Shown: piece by piece, positions 25,555 to 33,571 of the stretch | Layout of the letters: every line of letters starts with the position of its first letter | Position numbering within the stretch: the first letter of the stretch is position 1 | Source of the DNA: Planctomycetota bacterium | Lineage (GTDB): Bacteria > Planctomycetota > Planctomycetia > Pirellulales > Pirellulaceae | DNA length: 36,615 nt | Reading direction: 5' to 3' | NCBI GenBank assembly: GCA_029979005.1 | Contig: JAPOIJ010000028.1 | Location: 1 to 36,615 of the forward strand | Made by a program: the position numbers and the translations under genes | The notes under the pieces: model-generated | What the model was told of the DNA's origin: nothing | Seen by the model: only the letters and a program-made list of their open reading frames with translations | Databases searched by the model: none

Positions 25555-26670
25555 TCAAAACGTAATTTTGAATATCTGCGGTGGAAAACATAGAAACGGG
25601 ATCGTCAGAGAAGCCAGTCCCAATCCGTAACGAAACGGTCCAATCGCGACCCGATCGTCACGGGTGGGCGGATGGTTAGGCCCCATCAACAACAATAATA
25701 CCACCATGAGAATCAACATAAAATTATTGTGGTAAACCATATAGGCAATCGCAAATACAATCGTCGCCTGAGCTATCCAGTGTGCTTTTTTACCAAATAA
25801 GGTATACGTGATGTGTCCGCCATCCAACTGGCCAATCGGCATCATATTGAGCCCTGTGATTAGCATGCCGACCCAACCAGCAACAAACAGAGGGTTCAGC
25901 TGACTCATCCAGACAACATCGCCTGTCTCGTAACCGGGAACTTCGGTCACCTTAGCAAACCAATCAAGAAGAACCGGCAAACGAAACCCAAAACCGCCGT
26001 AGGGTTGCCCCGTTAAATCCAGCTGGCTGACCCCAAAGTACGCAATCGGCACGGCAGCCACCAAACCAACCAACGGCCCAGCAATCCCGATGTCAAATAT
26101 TTGTTTCCGATCTGCGAGAGCGCCCTGCATTCCAATCACCGCACCAAGCGTTCCAATTGGATTAGCAGGGAACGGTAAAAAAAATGGATAAGACGCCGGC
26201 ACACGGTAGATTAATGTCGCGATAAAATGCCCCATCTCATGCATAAATAAAATCAGCATGACACACAGCATGTAGATCAGCCCGGTATCCCAATTCGACA
26301 GTAACATTTGGCGAATTTCTAAAAGACTCCCCTGCTGAACACCTGGGTTCGAAATCGCCCGATAAAAAGGCTCGAAGAAATTAGGATTCCAGAGAGAGAC
26401 TCCCACCCAAAATGTTGATAGGCAAGTCGCAAAAAACAAGCAAATTGGCAAAACAGTTTTTCGCTTAACCGAGCTCTGAGCAGCTGTCCTCGAAATCGGC
26501 ACGTAATCCAAATCTGTTTCTGCTACAAGCGCAGGCTCGGCAGGCTGCAAGACTTCCGTCGCAGTTTGCTCCTCTTTTGAATTGCTCCAAGCAGAGTCTT
26601 CGGTTGGATTTTCGCCACTATCCTTCATGCTCTCAGGATACACCAACCCTTGCCCGGCGACTACGGGCAC
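25555..26670 (-). CDS. Site-2 protease-like membrane protease (M50)
   Basis: 371 residues with about seven hydrophobic segments (first near 73-93). The zinc motif FMHEMGHF gives His144, Glu145 and His148, and NMMPIGQLDGGH (275-286) gives the third ligand Asp283. No PDZ domain interrupts the fold. Residues 1-70 are a soluble acidic cytosolic extension. Site-2 proteases cut transmembrane segments of regulators such as anti-sigma factors or SREBP-like proteins. The substrate is not visible here. The frame opens with GTG at 26670, immediately after the SD-like TTGAGGAGAG (26680-26671), with too short a spacing. An ATG at 26628 is a fair alternative without an SD. Confidence 0.9.
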   Translation of the reverse strand: MPVVAGQGLVYPESMKDSGENPTEDSAWSNSKEEQTATEVLQPAEPALVAETDLDYVPISRTAAQSSVKRKTVLPICLFFATCLSTFWVGVSLWNPNFFEPFYRAISNPGVQQGSLLEIRQMLLSNWDTGLIYMLCVMLILFMHEMGHFIATLIYRVPASYPFFLPFPANPIGTLGAVIGMQGALADRKQIFDIGIAGPLVGLVAAVPIAYFGVSQLDLTGQPYGGFGFRLPVLLDWFAKVTEVPGYETGDVVWMSQLNPLFVAGWVGMLITGLNMMPIGQLDGGHITYTLFGKKAHWIAQATIVFAIAYMVYHNNFMLILMVVLLLLMGPNHPPTRDDRVAIGPFRYGLGLASLTIPFLCFPPQIFKITF

Positions 26671-27316
26671 CTCTCCTCAATCGGTTTGCGTCGCTAAAAA
26701 TCCGACCGGTTACCGATTGTGGCTGAGTGCGTATTCTCAGACACATCAAATTCCGGCGGACGGCACAACGCAACCAGCCCCAAGCCCTCGCAGCCAATTC
26801 AACGGCGCAAGGCTAGACAAAATCAGGGATCAGTAACGTGTAACACAATGACAGTGCAAACAGCAGACTCGTCAAGCACCTGCCCGCTAACTCTTGATGA
26901 ATGAAAACTGTCCGACCATGAGCCAGACGGTAAAAAAACCAAGAGCGATAACTGTATTTAGACTTTCGAAAGACATGGATCTCTCCTCAACGGGGTAAAT
27001 AAAGATCCCTCCTTGAGTACTCACACACCATCCATGCGTATCAAGGGTATCGGAATTTCAACGAAAGAAAAATTAAAGAAAATCCTGCGCCCCATAGACC
27101 TTTCGCAGTCAACAACAACCAAACATTCAAAATTGTTTAGGTAATCCGCAAGCCTTTCCATCGGTGTTCTATACTTAAAAACAATGGCCTGTTTTTGGAC
27201 TTTATTATGCGATCAACTTACCTCAATCGGATTTAACTGGCTTGGCTGGACGGGCTTGGTCGATCAAAATAACGAGAAGATAACTCAAGACCGTCTATTT
27301 GAGCGAAAATATCTTA
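26671..27316. other. 646-bp region between the protease and Hsp70 genes
   Basis: It contains the 29-residue ORF at 26887-26976. A TATACT hexamer at 27170-27175 on the plus strand, about 140 bp before the Hsp70 start, could be a -10 element, but no good -35 is paired with it. An AAGGAGG on the minus strand upstream of the small ORF has no ATG/GTG/TTG start at a proper distance. No other gene is seen. Confidence 0.4.
26887..26976 (-). CDS. Probable small membrane protein, 29 residues
   Basis: The minus-strand ORF from ATG 26976 to TAG at 26887-26889 encodes MSFESLNTVIALGFFTV then WLMVGQFSFIKS. The SD TTGAGGAGAG (complement of 26981-26990) places AGGAG six bases before the ATG, better than most genes in this window. 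Residues 8-22 or so form one hydrophobic segment, with a Lys near the C-terminus, as in single-pass microproteins. It lies 216 bp upstream of the site-2 protease gene on the same strand and could be co-transcribed with it. Its being real is inferred from the SD, the hydrophobic character and the otherwise empty region. Confidence 0.45.
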   Translation of the reverse strand: MSFESLNTVIALGFFTVWLMVGQFSFIKS

Positions 27317-28858
27317 ATGAACGACACACCTATCAAACCCGCCGTTGGCATCGACCTTGGGACCACCTTCAGCGTCATTGCTCACGTAAATGATGTCGGA
27401 AGGCCAGAGACCATCCCCAACGCGGAAGGGGATCTGTTGACGCCCAGTGTCATTCTATTCGATGAAGATGAAGTGATTGTTGGCCGTGAAGCCGCAAAGG
27501 CGAAAGCAACTGAGTTAGAAAAAATTGCCGACTGTCCAAAACGCCAAATTGGAAACCAGGTTTACGACAAAGTTTTTGGAGATCGACGCTACCCTCCAGA
27601 AGCCCTGCAAGGCTGGATTCTGAATAAACTAAAACGTGATGCCGCGCGCGTGGCTGGGGATTTCGACGAAGCCGTCATCACCGTCCCTGCTTATTTCGAT
27701 GAAGTTCGCCGAAAATCAACACAGGACTCCGGCTTCATTGGAGGTCTCAATGTCCTCGACATTATCAATGAGCCCACGGCAGCCGCCGTCGCTTACGGTT
27801 ACCAAGCGGGGTGGATCGACCTTACCGGTAAAGTTGCCGAACCCATCAATGTGCTGGTTTACGATCTTGGTGGCGGTACGTTTGACGTGACTGTCATGGA
27901 AGTTGGAGTCAATCGATTTCGGACAATTGCAACCGATGGAGACATGCGTCTTGGCGGTCAGGACTGGGATCAACGTTTGATTGACCACGTAGCGAAAAAC
28001 TTCAAGGACAACTACGGAATTGATCCCACCGAAGATTCAACGGCACTTGGGAAACTGCTTCGCGACTGCAAAGATGCCAAAGAGACATTATCCTCTCGGT
28101 CAAAAGCGAGTGTCGAATGCGTTTTTGGGAGCTCCTCCATTAAAACGGACATCTCCCGTGAAATGTTCGAAGACATGACGCTGGACCTACTCGATCGAAC
28201 TGATTTTACTGTTAGACAAACACTCAAAGCAGCCAAACTGGCATGGACGGATATCGACAAAGTCATCCTCGTTGGAGGTTCGACTAGAATGCCAGCCGTA
28301 CGCGAGATGCTGACCTCACTTTCCGGACAACAGCCAGACACCACTCTCTCGCCGGATGAAGCGGTCGCTCACGGAGCAGCCTTGCGAGCGGCAATGCTGT
28401 CCAACCGTCACTCCAATGCTTTTGCTCCGAGTGAGATTAAAAACGTCAACTCACACACTCTCGGAGTGGTTGCTAATGAAGTCGAGACAGGGATCGCCAA
28501 AGTCGTGCCACTAATCCCTCGCAACACCCCCTTACCAGTTGTCGCTCGCCGTGTCTTTAAGACGCATCGCAAGAACCAGGAGTCAATTCTGGTGCAAATT
28601 GTGGAAGGGGAAAACAATACTCCGGAAGACTGTTCCCAACTGGGCCGCTGCGCTATCTGGGATCTACCAGACACCCTCGACGTTGGCACGCTGATTGAAG
28701 TTCGATTCGCTTATGAAGAGAACGGTCGATTAAAAATCAAAGTCAAAGTTGGCGGCACCACCCAAAAAGCATTCCGCTACGAAATCCAACGTCCGAACAG
28801 CCTCACCACTGAACAACTCGAGAGCTGGCGGGAATATATTTGCGAAACTGACGAATAA
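27317..28858 (+). CDS. Hsp70 family protein, short (no lid)
   Basis: 513 residues from ATG 27317. A TTG six codons earlier also opens the frame, but neither start has a clear SD. The actin-like ATPase domain is intact: GIDLGTTFSV (11-20), the phosphate-2 loop YDLGGGTFD (182-190), LVGGSTRMP (about 318) and LSPDEAVAHGAALRAA. A beta-type substrate-binding domain follows (NVNSHTLGVVANEV to about residue 480), but the usual alpha-helical lid and EEV-type tail of DnaK (about 640 residues) are missing; the protein ends soon after the beta sheet. No J-domain protein or GrpE is adjacent. It is probably a specialised Hsp70, paralogous to 33572-35470. Confidence 0.9.
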   Translation: MNDTPIKPAVGIDLGTTFSVIAHVNDVGRPETIPNAEGDLLTPSVILFDEDEVIVGREAAKAKATELEKIADCPKRQIGNQVYDKVFGDRRYPPEALQGWILNKLKRDAARVAGDFDEAVITVPAYFDEVRRKSTQDSGFIGGLNVLDIINEPTAAAVAYGYQAGWIDLTGKVAEPINVLVYDLGGGTFDVTVMEVGVNRFRTIATDGDMRLGGQDWDQRLIDHVAKNFKDNYGIDPTEDSTALGKLLRDCKDAKETLSSRSKASVECVFGSSSIKTDISREMFEDMTLDLLDRTDFTVRQTLKAAKLAWTDIDKVILVGGSTRMPAVREMLTSLSGQQPDTTLSPDEAVAHGAALRAAMLSNRHSNAFAPSEIKNVNSHTLGVVANEVETGIAKVVPLIPRNTPLPVVARRVFKTHRKNQESILVQIVEGENNTPEDCSQLGRCAIWDLPDTLDVGTLIEVRFAYEENGRLKIKVKVGGTTQKAFRYEIQRPNSLTTEQLESWREYICETDE

Positions 28859-28866
28859 CATTACCG

Positions 28867-28894
28867 GAAACGCGACTAATCAACGCCGCGTTTC
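28867..28894. terminator. Candidate hairpin between the convergent Hsp70 and symporter genes
   Basis: GAAACGCG (28867-28874) and CGCGTTTC (28887-28894) form a perfect 8-bp stem around a 12-nt loop in the 69-bp convergent gap. No T-tract follows on either strand, so termination would be weak. Confidence 0.35.
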
Positions 28895-28927
28895 ACGGTC
28901 TGTCTTCAATTAGCAGTCAAATAAAAT

Positions 28928-30709
28928 TTAGTGGGTCGCCGAACCGGCTTTACGTGGCAAGCGAATCTCTTCCACCATCTCTACCACCGATTCCGGCGGT
29001 GGAGGGGTCACGTAGGAAACCACGGTTGCTACTGAGAAATTGACCAACATTCCAACGAATCCGATTCCCTCGGGTGAAATCCCGAACACATAGTTCGTGT
29101 GATTTGCGATGAACTGGAAATAAATAATATATCCCAGTGTCAAACCAATTCCGGCCACCATGCCCGCAATCGCACCCTCTCGATTAATACGCTTGGAAAA
29201 CACTCCCATTAAAATGGTTGGAAAGAAAGAGGATGCAGCTAATCCAAAAGCAAACGCAACCGTTTTGGCGACAAACTCAGCCGGTGGATTGATCCCGAAA
29301 TAGGCTGCGATCGCCAGGAATCCAAACGACGCAGATCGCGCCCAAATCACTTCCTGAGAATCACTCATTCCAGGATTTACAATCTTCTTCATTAAGTCGT
29401 GCGAAATAGACGTTGATAAAACCAACAATAATCCGGCCGCTGTCGAGAGTGCGGCTGCCACACACCCCGCCATTACTAACGCGATGACCCACATCGGCAA
29501 ATTTGCCATTTCAGGGTTAGCCATCACGAGAATATCTCGATCGTAATAAACCTCGTTTGCATTATCGCTCAATTCATTGGTAGTCAAACGAGGCTCATTC
29601 GGTGCTCGTTCGGGAGCTTCCGCGTAAATAGGCTTTAAGTCTTTACCGGCGAATACAGAACCGGCTCGATGCTGCATGACGCCATCTCCATTTTTATCCA
29701 CCCAAGCAATCAGGCCTCGATCCTCCCAGCCCTTAAACCAGTCCGGCGCGTCAGCATAAGCTGTCCCTTGAACTTCCAAAATTAGATTCGTTCTCGCGAA
29801 GGCTCCGATCGCGGGCGCAGTCAAATAAATCACCGCTATAAACAGCAAGGTCCAGCAAGCCGATTTTCGAACAGCCTTAACTGACTTAACAGTAAAGAAC
29901 CTCACAATCACGTGTGGCAACCCTGCGGTTCCGCACATCAACGCCGCAGTAATGCAGAACATATCCAACGTTTCAAGCTTTCCAACAGTGTAATCAGGGA
30001 ATCCAAGATCCGTGTTGAGCTGATTTAATTTCGTCAACAACGGAACTGTGTCACCGGTCGCTTCTGTAAAGTTACCAATCAGTCCAAATTGCGGGATCAC
30101 ATTGCCAGTCAATGCCATCGAAATGAAAACAGCAGGAATCGTATAAGCAAAGACCATCACGCAGTACTGCGCTACCTGCGTATAAGTAATCCCCTTCATT
30201 CCACCAAGTCCGGCGTAAAAGAAAACAATTCCCGCGCCAATGATCACTCCCGTCCAGATTTCGATGTCAAATAATCTTGAAAAGACGAGCCCGACTCCCC
30301 GCATTTGCCCCATGATATAGGTCATACAAATAAACACGGCGCAAACAACACCGACCGCCCTCGCAAAATTCGAATAGAATCGATCCCCTAAAAAATCTGT
30401 TACCGTAAATTTGTTAAATTTTCGCAGATAGGGCACGATCAGTGTGGTTAATAGAACGAATCCCCCGGTCCAACCCATCAGAAATCGGGAAGCGTCGTAA
30501 CCGCTCGCTGCGATAATCCCCGCCATCGAAATAAACGTCGCCGCCGACATCCAATCTGCCGCCGTGGCCATTCCATTCGCAAATGGAGAGACTCCACCAC
30601 TGGCCACATAATATTCTTTAGTCGTGGCCGCCCGCGATCGCACTGCAATGCCGATATAAAGAGCAAAAGAGCCGCCAATGAAAATGTAATTCCATAAATC
30701 CTGATTCAT
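28928..30709 (-). CDS. Sodium:solute symporter large subunit (SSS family)
   Basis: 593 residues with about 13 hydrophobic segments, resembling cation/acetate symporters and specifically the two-component form paired with DUF4212. The first TM region carries the Na+-site-like [16 protein letters not shown] (47-62), later [18 protein letters not shown] and the core [22 protein letters not shown] long soluble insert (about 315-395) contains a D-x-N-x-D-G loop at Asp338-Asp342, which looks like an EF-hand or dockerin calcium site. The ATG overlaps the stop of the small-subunit gene upstream (4-bp overlap), which implies translational coupling. The likely substrates are small monocarboxylates. Confidence 0.92.
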   Translation of the reverse strand: MNQDLWNYIFIGGSFALYIGIAVRSRAATTKEYYVASGGVSPFANGMATAADWMSAATFISMAGIIAASGYDASRFLMGWTGGFVLLTTLIVPYLRKFNKFTVTDFLGDRFYSNFARAVGVVCAVFICMTYIMGQMRGVGLVFSRLFDIEIWTGVIIGAGIVFFYAGLGGMKGITYTQVAQYCVMVFAYTIPAVFISMALTGNVIPQFGLIGNFTEATGDTVPLLTKLNQLNTDLGFPDYTVGKLETLDMFCITAALMCGTAGLPHVIVRFFTVKSVKAVRKSACWTLLFIAVIYLTAPAIGAFARTNLILEVQGTAYADAPDWFKGWEDRGLIAWVDKNGDGVMQHRAGSVFAGKDLKPIYAEAPERAPNEPRLTTNELSDNANEVYYDRDILVMANPEMANLPMWVIALVMAGCVAAALSTAAGLLLVLSTSISHDLMKKIVNPGMSDSQEVIWARSASFGFLAIAAYFGINPPAEFVAKTVAFAFGLAASSFFPTILMGVFSKRINREGAIAGMVAGIGLTLGYIIYFQFIANHTNYVFGISPEGIGFVGMLVNFSVATVVSYVTPPPPESVVEMVEEIRLPRKAGSATH

Positions 30710-31005
30710 TCTTCATCCTCCTGATCAAAACCAGACTTACCATCAAGAGAGTTCATCAAGACCATGTAAAGAAACAGCAAAATTAAAAAACCAATGATTG
30801 CCCCTTGCTGAGCCATCCAGAAACCAAACGGCGCACCTCCCATCGGTGGTAGCAATGCGTCCAACTTCTCCCGAAACAGCACACCGCAACCAAGAGAAAG
30901 GACAAACCAGATGGCGAGGATAAACAACACAATCTGAAGGCTTTTCGTCCAGTATACGTTTTGCCTGCCATTGTCCTGATTAGGGGTTTGGGGCGGAGAA
31001 TTCAT
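30706..31005 (-). CDS. Sodium:solute symporter small subunit (DUF4212)
   Basis: 99 residues with two hydrophobic segments (about 24-43 and 67-86) and a charged C-terminal tail, [11 protein letters not shown]. The [20 protein letters not shown] segment followed by [15 protein letters not shown] is typical of the DUF4212 partner of SSS transporters. It lies upstream of the large subunit and overlaps it by 4 bp, so stoichiometric expression is likely. Confidence 0.92.
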   Translation of the reverse strand: MNSPPQTPNQDNGRQNVYWTKSLQIVLFILAIWFVLSLGCGVLFREKLDALLPPMGGAPFGFWMAQQGAIIGFLILLFLYMVLMNSLDGKSGFDQEDEE

Positions 31006-31110
31006 AGCGCTGACTTTATCTCAATAGATCGGGAAACAGGAATTACAAATAAATTCATGAACAAGTTAACTTCGAATAGCTTCACGTATTAGCAGACCAG
31101 AGTCAAATCG

Positions 31111-32457
31111 CTATGGCAGATCCAGTAGAACGCTTGAAGGCAAATCCAGAATCCTTGCCAGTTCTTCCATCGCCTCCCATGACTCAACGACCAAACTGGG
31201 ATCTCGGAGATCTTCCTGCGAAAGGCTCTCTCGGTAATGGCGACACACCCACTCGGTCAATTTCCCGTACAGCGTCTCCGTAAGAATCACTCCCCCATGC
31301 ATCGCCTTCTGCTGGCGATCGTTAAGCACAACTCTCAACCGGAGACAGGCCGGTCCGCCCCCATTATTCATCGATTCTCGCAGGTCCAGAAAAACAACTT
31401 CGTCAATGCTATTGTTCCCTTCGACGACCTTTGCCACGCACTCCCTCGCAGCCGGGTTCTCCTCGCACTCTATAGGGCAAATCAGGCTTACGCGACCGTC
31501 CTTTCGCGTGACCAATTGGCTATTAAATAAATAACTCGAAACCGCATCCGTCAGTGGTAACTCAGTATCGGAAAACTCGATAACCCGCAGGGAACTCCCG
31601 GTTAAACGTTCGAATTGTTTACCCAGTCGATCCAGCAACTCCCTTTGGTTGAAAAACGCCTGACGATGACACAATAACACGTCTTCGTGCCCAACCGCGA
31701 TTACATCATTGTGAAACACCCCCGCATCGATCACTTCCGGGTTTTGCTGACCGAAGCATATTTGATTAGGCAGCAACTGGTGCTGACGCGCAACTGCCTC
31801 ACTCGCCATCTGGGTTTGTCGGGCGGGAAACTTTCGAGGCATCTCGCCAGTACCATCTGACGGCATACCATAGACGAAAAACTCAAGCCCGATCTCTTTC
31901 CCAGCGCCGACAAAACGAGTGTGGTTGGCAGCCCCTTCATCGGCAAAACAAGCTTGAGCCGGAAGGGGCGGATGTACGCAGAACAGTTCTTCGGAATTGA
32001 AAATTGCCTTCAAATTACGAGCCGTCGAATTAACTTCTAACGATCGATGAAGTGTGCTTTGCAAATTTGCAGGCGTAAAGTGGAGTCGCCCATCGCCGCA
32101 ATCAACTGAGGGCGAAACTGTCGCGGCATTGGCAGTCCACATGCTAGAAGCTGAATAGCAAACTGCTAATAATTCCGGCCGGTATCGATACGCACGATCG
32201 ATTACCTCAGCGTCCGTTCCTTTAAATCCGAGCGATCTAAGGAACTCAAGACGCGGACGGCGAAGTGGCGGAAGCAGGCACTGCCGACCTGTCAAATCAG
32301 CCACTTGTTTCATCTTGGCAAGTCCCTGAAGCGCGGCAGACCTCGGATTAGCCACTTCGTGACGATGTAACTCAGACGCAATATTTCCAAAAGATAGGCC
32401 GGCATAATTATGCGTCGGACCAATTAACCCGTCAAAAAAATATTCCTGATTACTCAT
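31111..32457 (-). CDS. astB: N-succinylarginine dihydrolase
   Basis: 448 residues from ATG 32457; a TTG three codons upstream is less likely. The sequence follows E. coli AstB closely: YFFDGLIGPTHNYAGLSFGN at the start, SSSMWTANAATVSPS, FADEGAANHTRF (containing the catalytic Glu), QQNPEVIDAGVFHNDVIAVG (catalytic His) and SMNNGGGPACLRLRVVL (nucleophilic Cys). It hydrolyses N2-succinylarginine to succinylornithine, CO2 and two NH3 in the arginine succinyltransferase pathway. No other ast gene lies in the window. It overlaps the end of the DUF502 gene by 8 bp, so the two are translationally coupled. Confidence 0.97.
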   Translation of the reverse strand: MSNQEYFFDGLIGPTHNYAGLSFGNIASELHRHEVANPRSAALQGLAKMKQVADLTGRQCLLPPLRRPRLEFLRSLGFKGTDAEVIDRAYRYRPELLAVCYSASSMWTANAATVSPSVDCGDGRLHFTPANLQSTLHRSLEVNSTARNLKAIFNSEELFCVHPPLPAQACFADEGAANHTRFVGAGKEIGLEFFVYGMPSDGTGEMPRKFPARQTQMASEAVARQHQLLPNQICFGQQNPEVIDAGVFHNDVIAVGHEDVLLCHRQAFFNQRELLDRLGKQFERLTGSSLRVIEFSDTELPLTDAVSSYLFNSQLVTRKDGRVSLICPIECEENPAARECVAKVVEGNNSIDEVVFLDLRESMNNGGGPACLRLRVVLNDRQQKAMHGGVILTETLYGKLTEWVCRHYRESLSQEDLRDPSLVVESWEAMEELARILDLPSSVLLDLP

Positions 32458-33133
32458 CCGATTCAATTCCGTTAGAAATTGCCTGTTTCTTCATTTCCGT
32501 CCGGTAAGTTACGGTATCAGGAACAGTAATGCCTCCGGACACAATCGCCTGAAGTGTTTCTTCTAGATCCCAATTTAGCTCGACCACGTCCTCCTGCTCA
32601 ACCATCAACATATAGCCTGAAGTCGGCACAGGGGTGGTGGGCACATAGACACACAAGATGGTTCGCCCTGAGTTGACGTCTACGCTTTCCCCGGTCACGA
32701 ATGCCGGAGCTTTCATTCCAGGATGCGGGAACTCGACTAAAACAACCCGTTTAAATTTTTCAGAACTGTTTTGCGAGCTTGAAATCGCCTGAAAGACATT
32801 ATTTACCGCAGAGTAAACAGAACTGACGCCTGGAACATTAAGCAAAACCCAATCAATGGCACGGTGAATGCGCGACCGAAAAAACATCCCCGCAACAAAC
32901 AGGAAAGCAAGTATTAAAACGAATGCCGCTAAAGAAAAAAGAGAGTCGATTAGGAAAGATGTCTCATCTTCGCTCGGCAACCAACGAGATTTCAAATGGC
33001 TTGAAATCGGCCCCAAAGCAAGCGAATAAAGTGTGTCGTAAAGCCATTTGATAATAGCAAACGTAATAAACAGTGGCATCAAAACGAATAACCCAGCAAT
33101 AATTCGGTTTCGGATTGTTCGAATGTCACCCAA
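32450..33133 (-). CDS. DUF502 membrane protein
   Basis: 227 residues with two hydrophobic segments (about 10-30 and 62-86), then the conserved cytosolic domain containing VPGVSSVYSAVNNVFQAI, VVLVEFPHPGMKAPAFVTG and VYVPTTPVPTSGYMLMV, the DUF502 signature. Its function is unknown; homologues are found widely in bacteria and in plant COV1. The start is TTG at 33133, supported by a strong SD, GGAGGGG, seven bases upstream (complement of 33141-33147). It overlaps astB, and the meaning of that coupling is unclear. Confidence 0.88.
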   Translation of the reverse strand: MGDIRTIRNRIIAGLFVLMPLFITFAIIKWLYDTLYSLALGPISSHLKSRWLPSEDETSFLIDSLFSLAAFVLILAFLFVAGMFFRSRIHRAIDWVLLNVPGVSSVYSAVNNVFQAISSSQNSSEKFKRVVLVEFPHPGMKAPAFVTGESVDVNSGRTILCVYVPTTPVPTSGYMLMVEQEDVVELNWDLEETLQAIVSGGITVPDTVTYRTEMKKQAISNGIESDE

Positions 33134-33571
33134 TTCGTAGCCCCTCCAAAAATCTCAAAACAAAAATGCCGGATTAAAAATGAAAAACACCGGTCGGCTC
33201 AATTCGCACCGACCGATTTGCGATAACAAATTTGCGTCAACAAATCTTCGCCAACCGCCCGCATTAGACCCCAACCCTTCATTCGCGAGGATACCGATTT
33301 GCAGCTTTTTTTCATCATTGCCGTCAAAACAATTGGGAGCAACCGCCAGCAACTTAATTCACGAACTCAAACGAATCCTGCAAATACAGAGCCGAATCTC
33401 AATAAAATACTTCAAGAGTTTCTTCTCTCAGCTCCGCAGCAAACTCAGCCTATTTCCTGTAGTTCAGCAACGTGTTCAAGATAAAGTAAGCCACTTTGCT
33501 TTGAATCTGTAATTTTTGAGTTTACAATGGGATTTTCGATCGGCGAATTCCCCCTAACAAACCTAGCAATT
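33134..33571. other. Divergent region upstream of the second Hsp70
   Basis: Apart from the promoter candidate at 33501-33528 I see no gene. A 110-codon plus-strand frame at 33180-33512 is weak in composition and has no SD. Confidence 0.4.
33501..33528 (+). promoter_or_regulatory. Sigma70-like promoter candidate for the second Hsp70
   Basis: TTGAAT (33501-33506) and TACAAT (33523-33528) are 16 bp apart. Its predicted transcription start near 33535 lies after the outer ATG (33527), which favours the inner ATG (33572). Confidence 0.35.

Noticed and set aside
33180-33512. A 110-codon plus-strand frame upstream of the second Hsp70.
   Set aside because: No SD, no recognisable family, and it runs through the region where promoters are expected.
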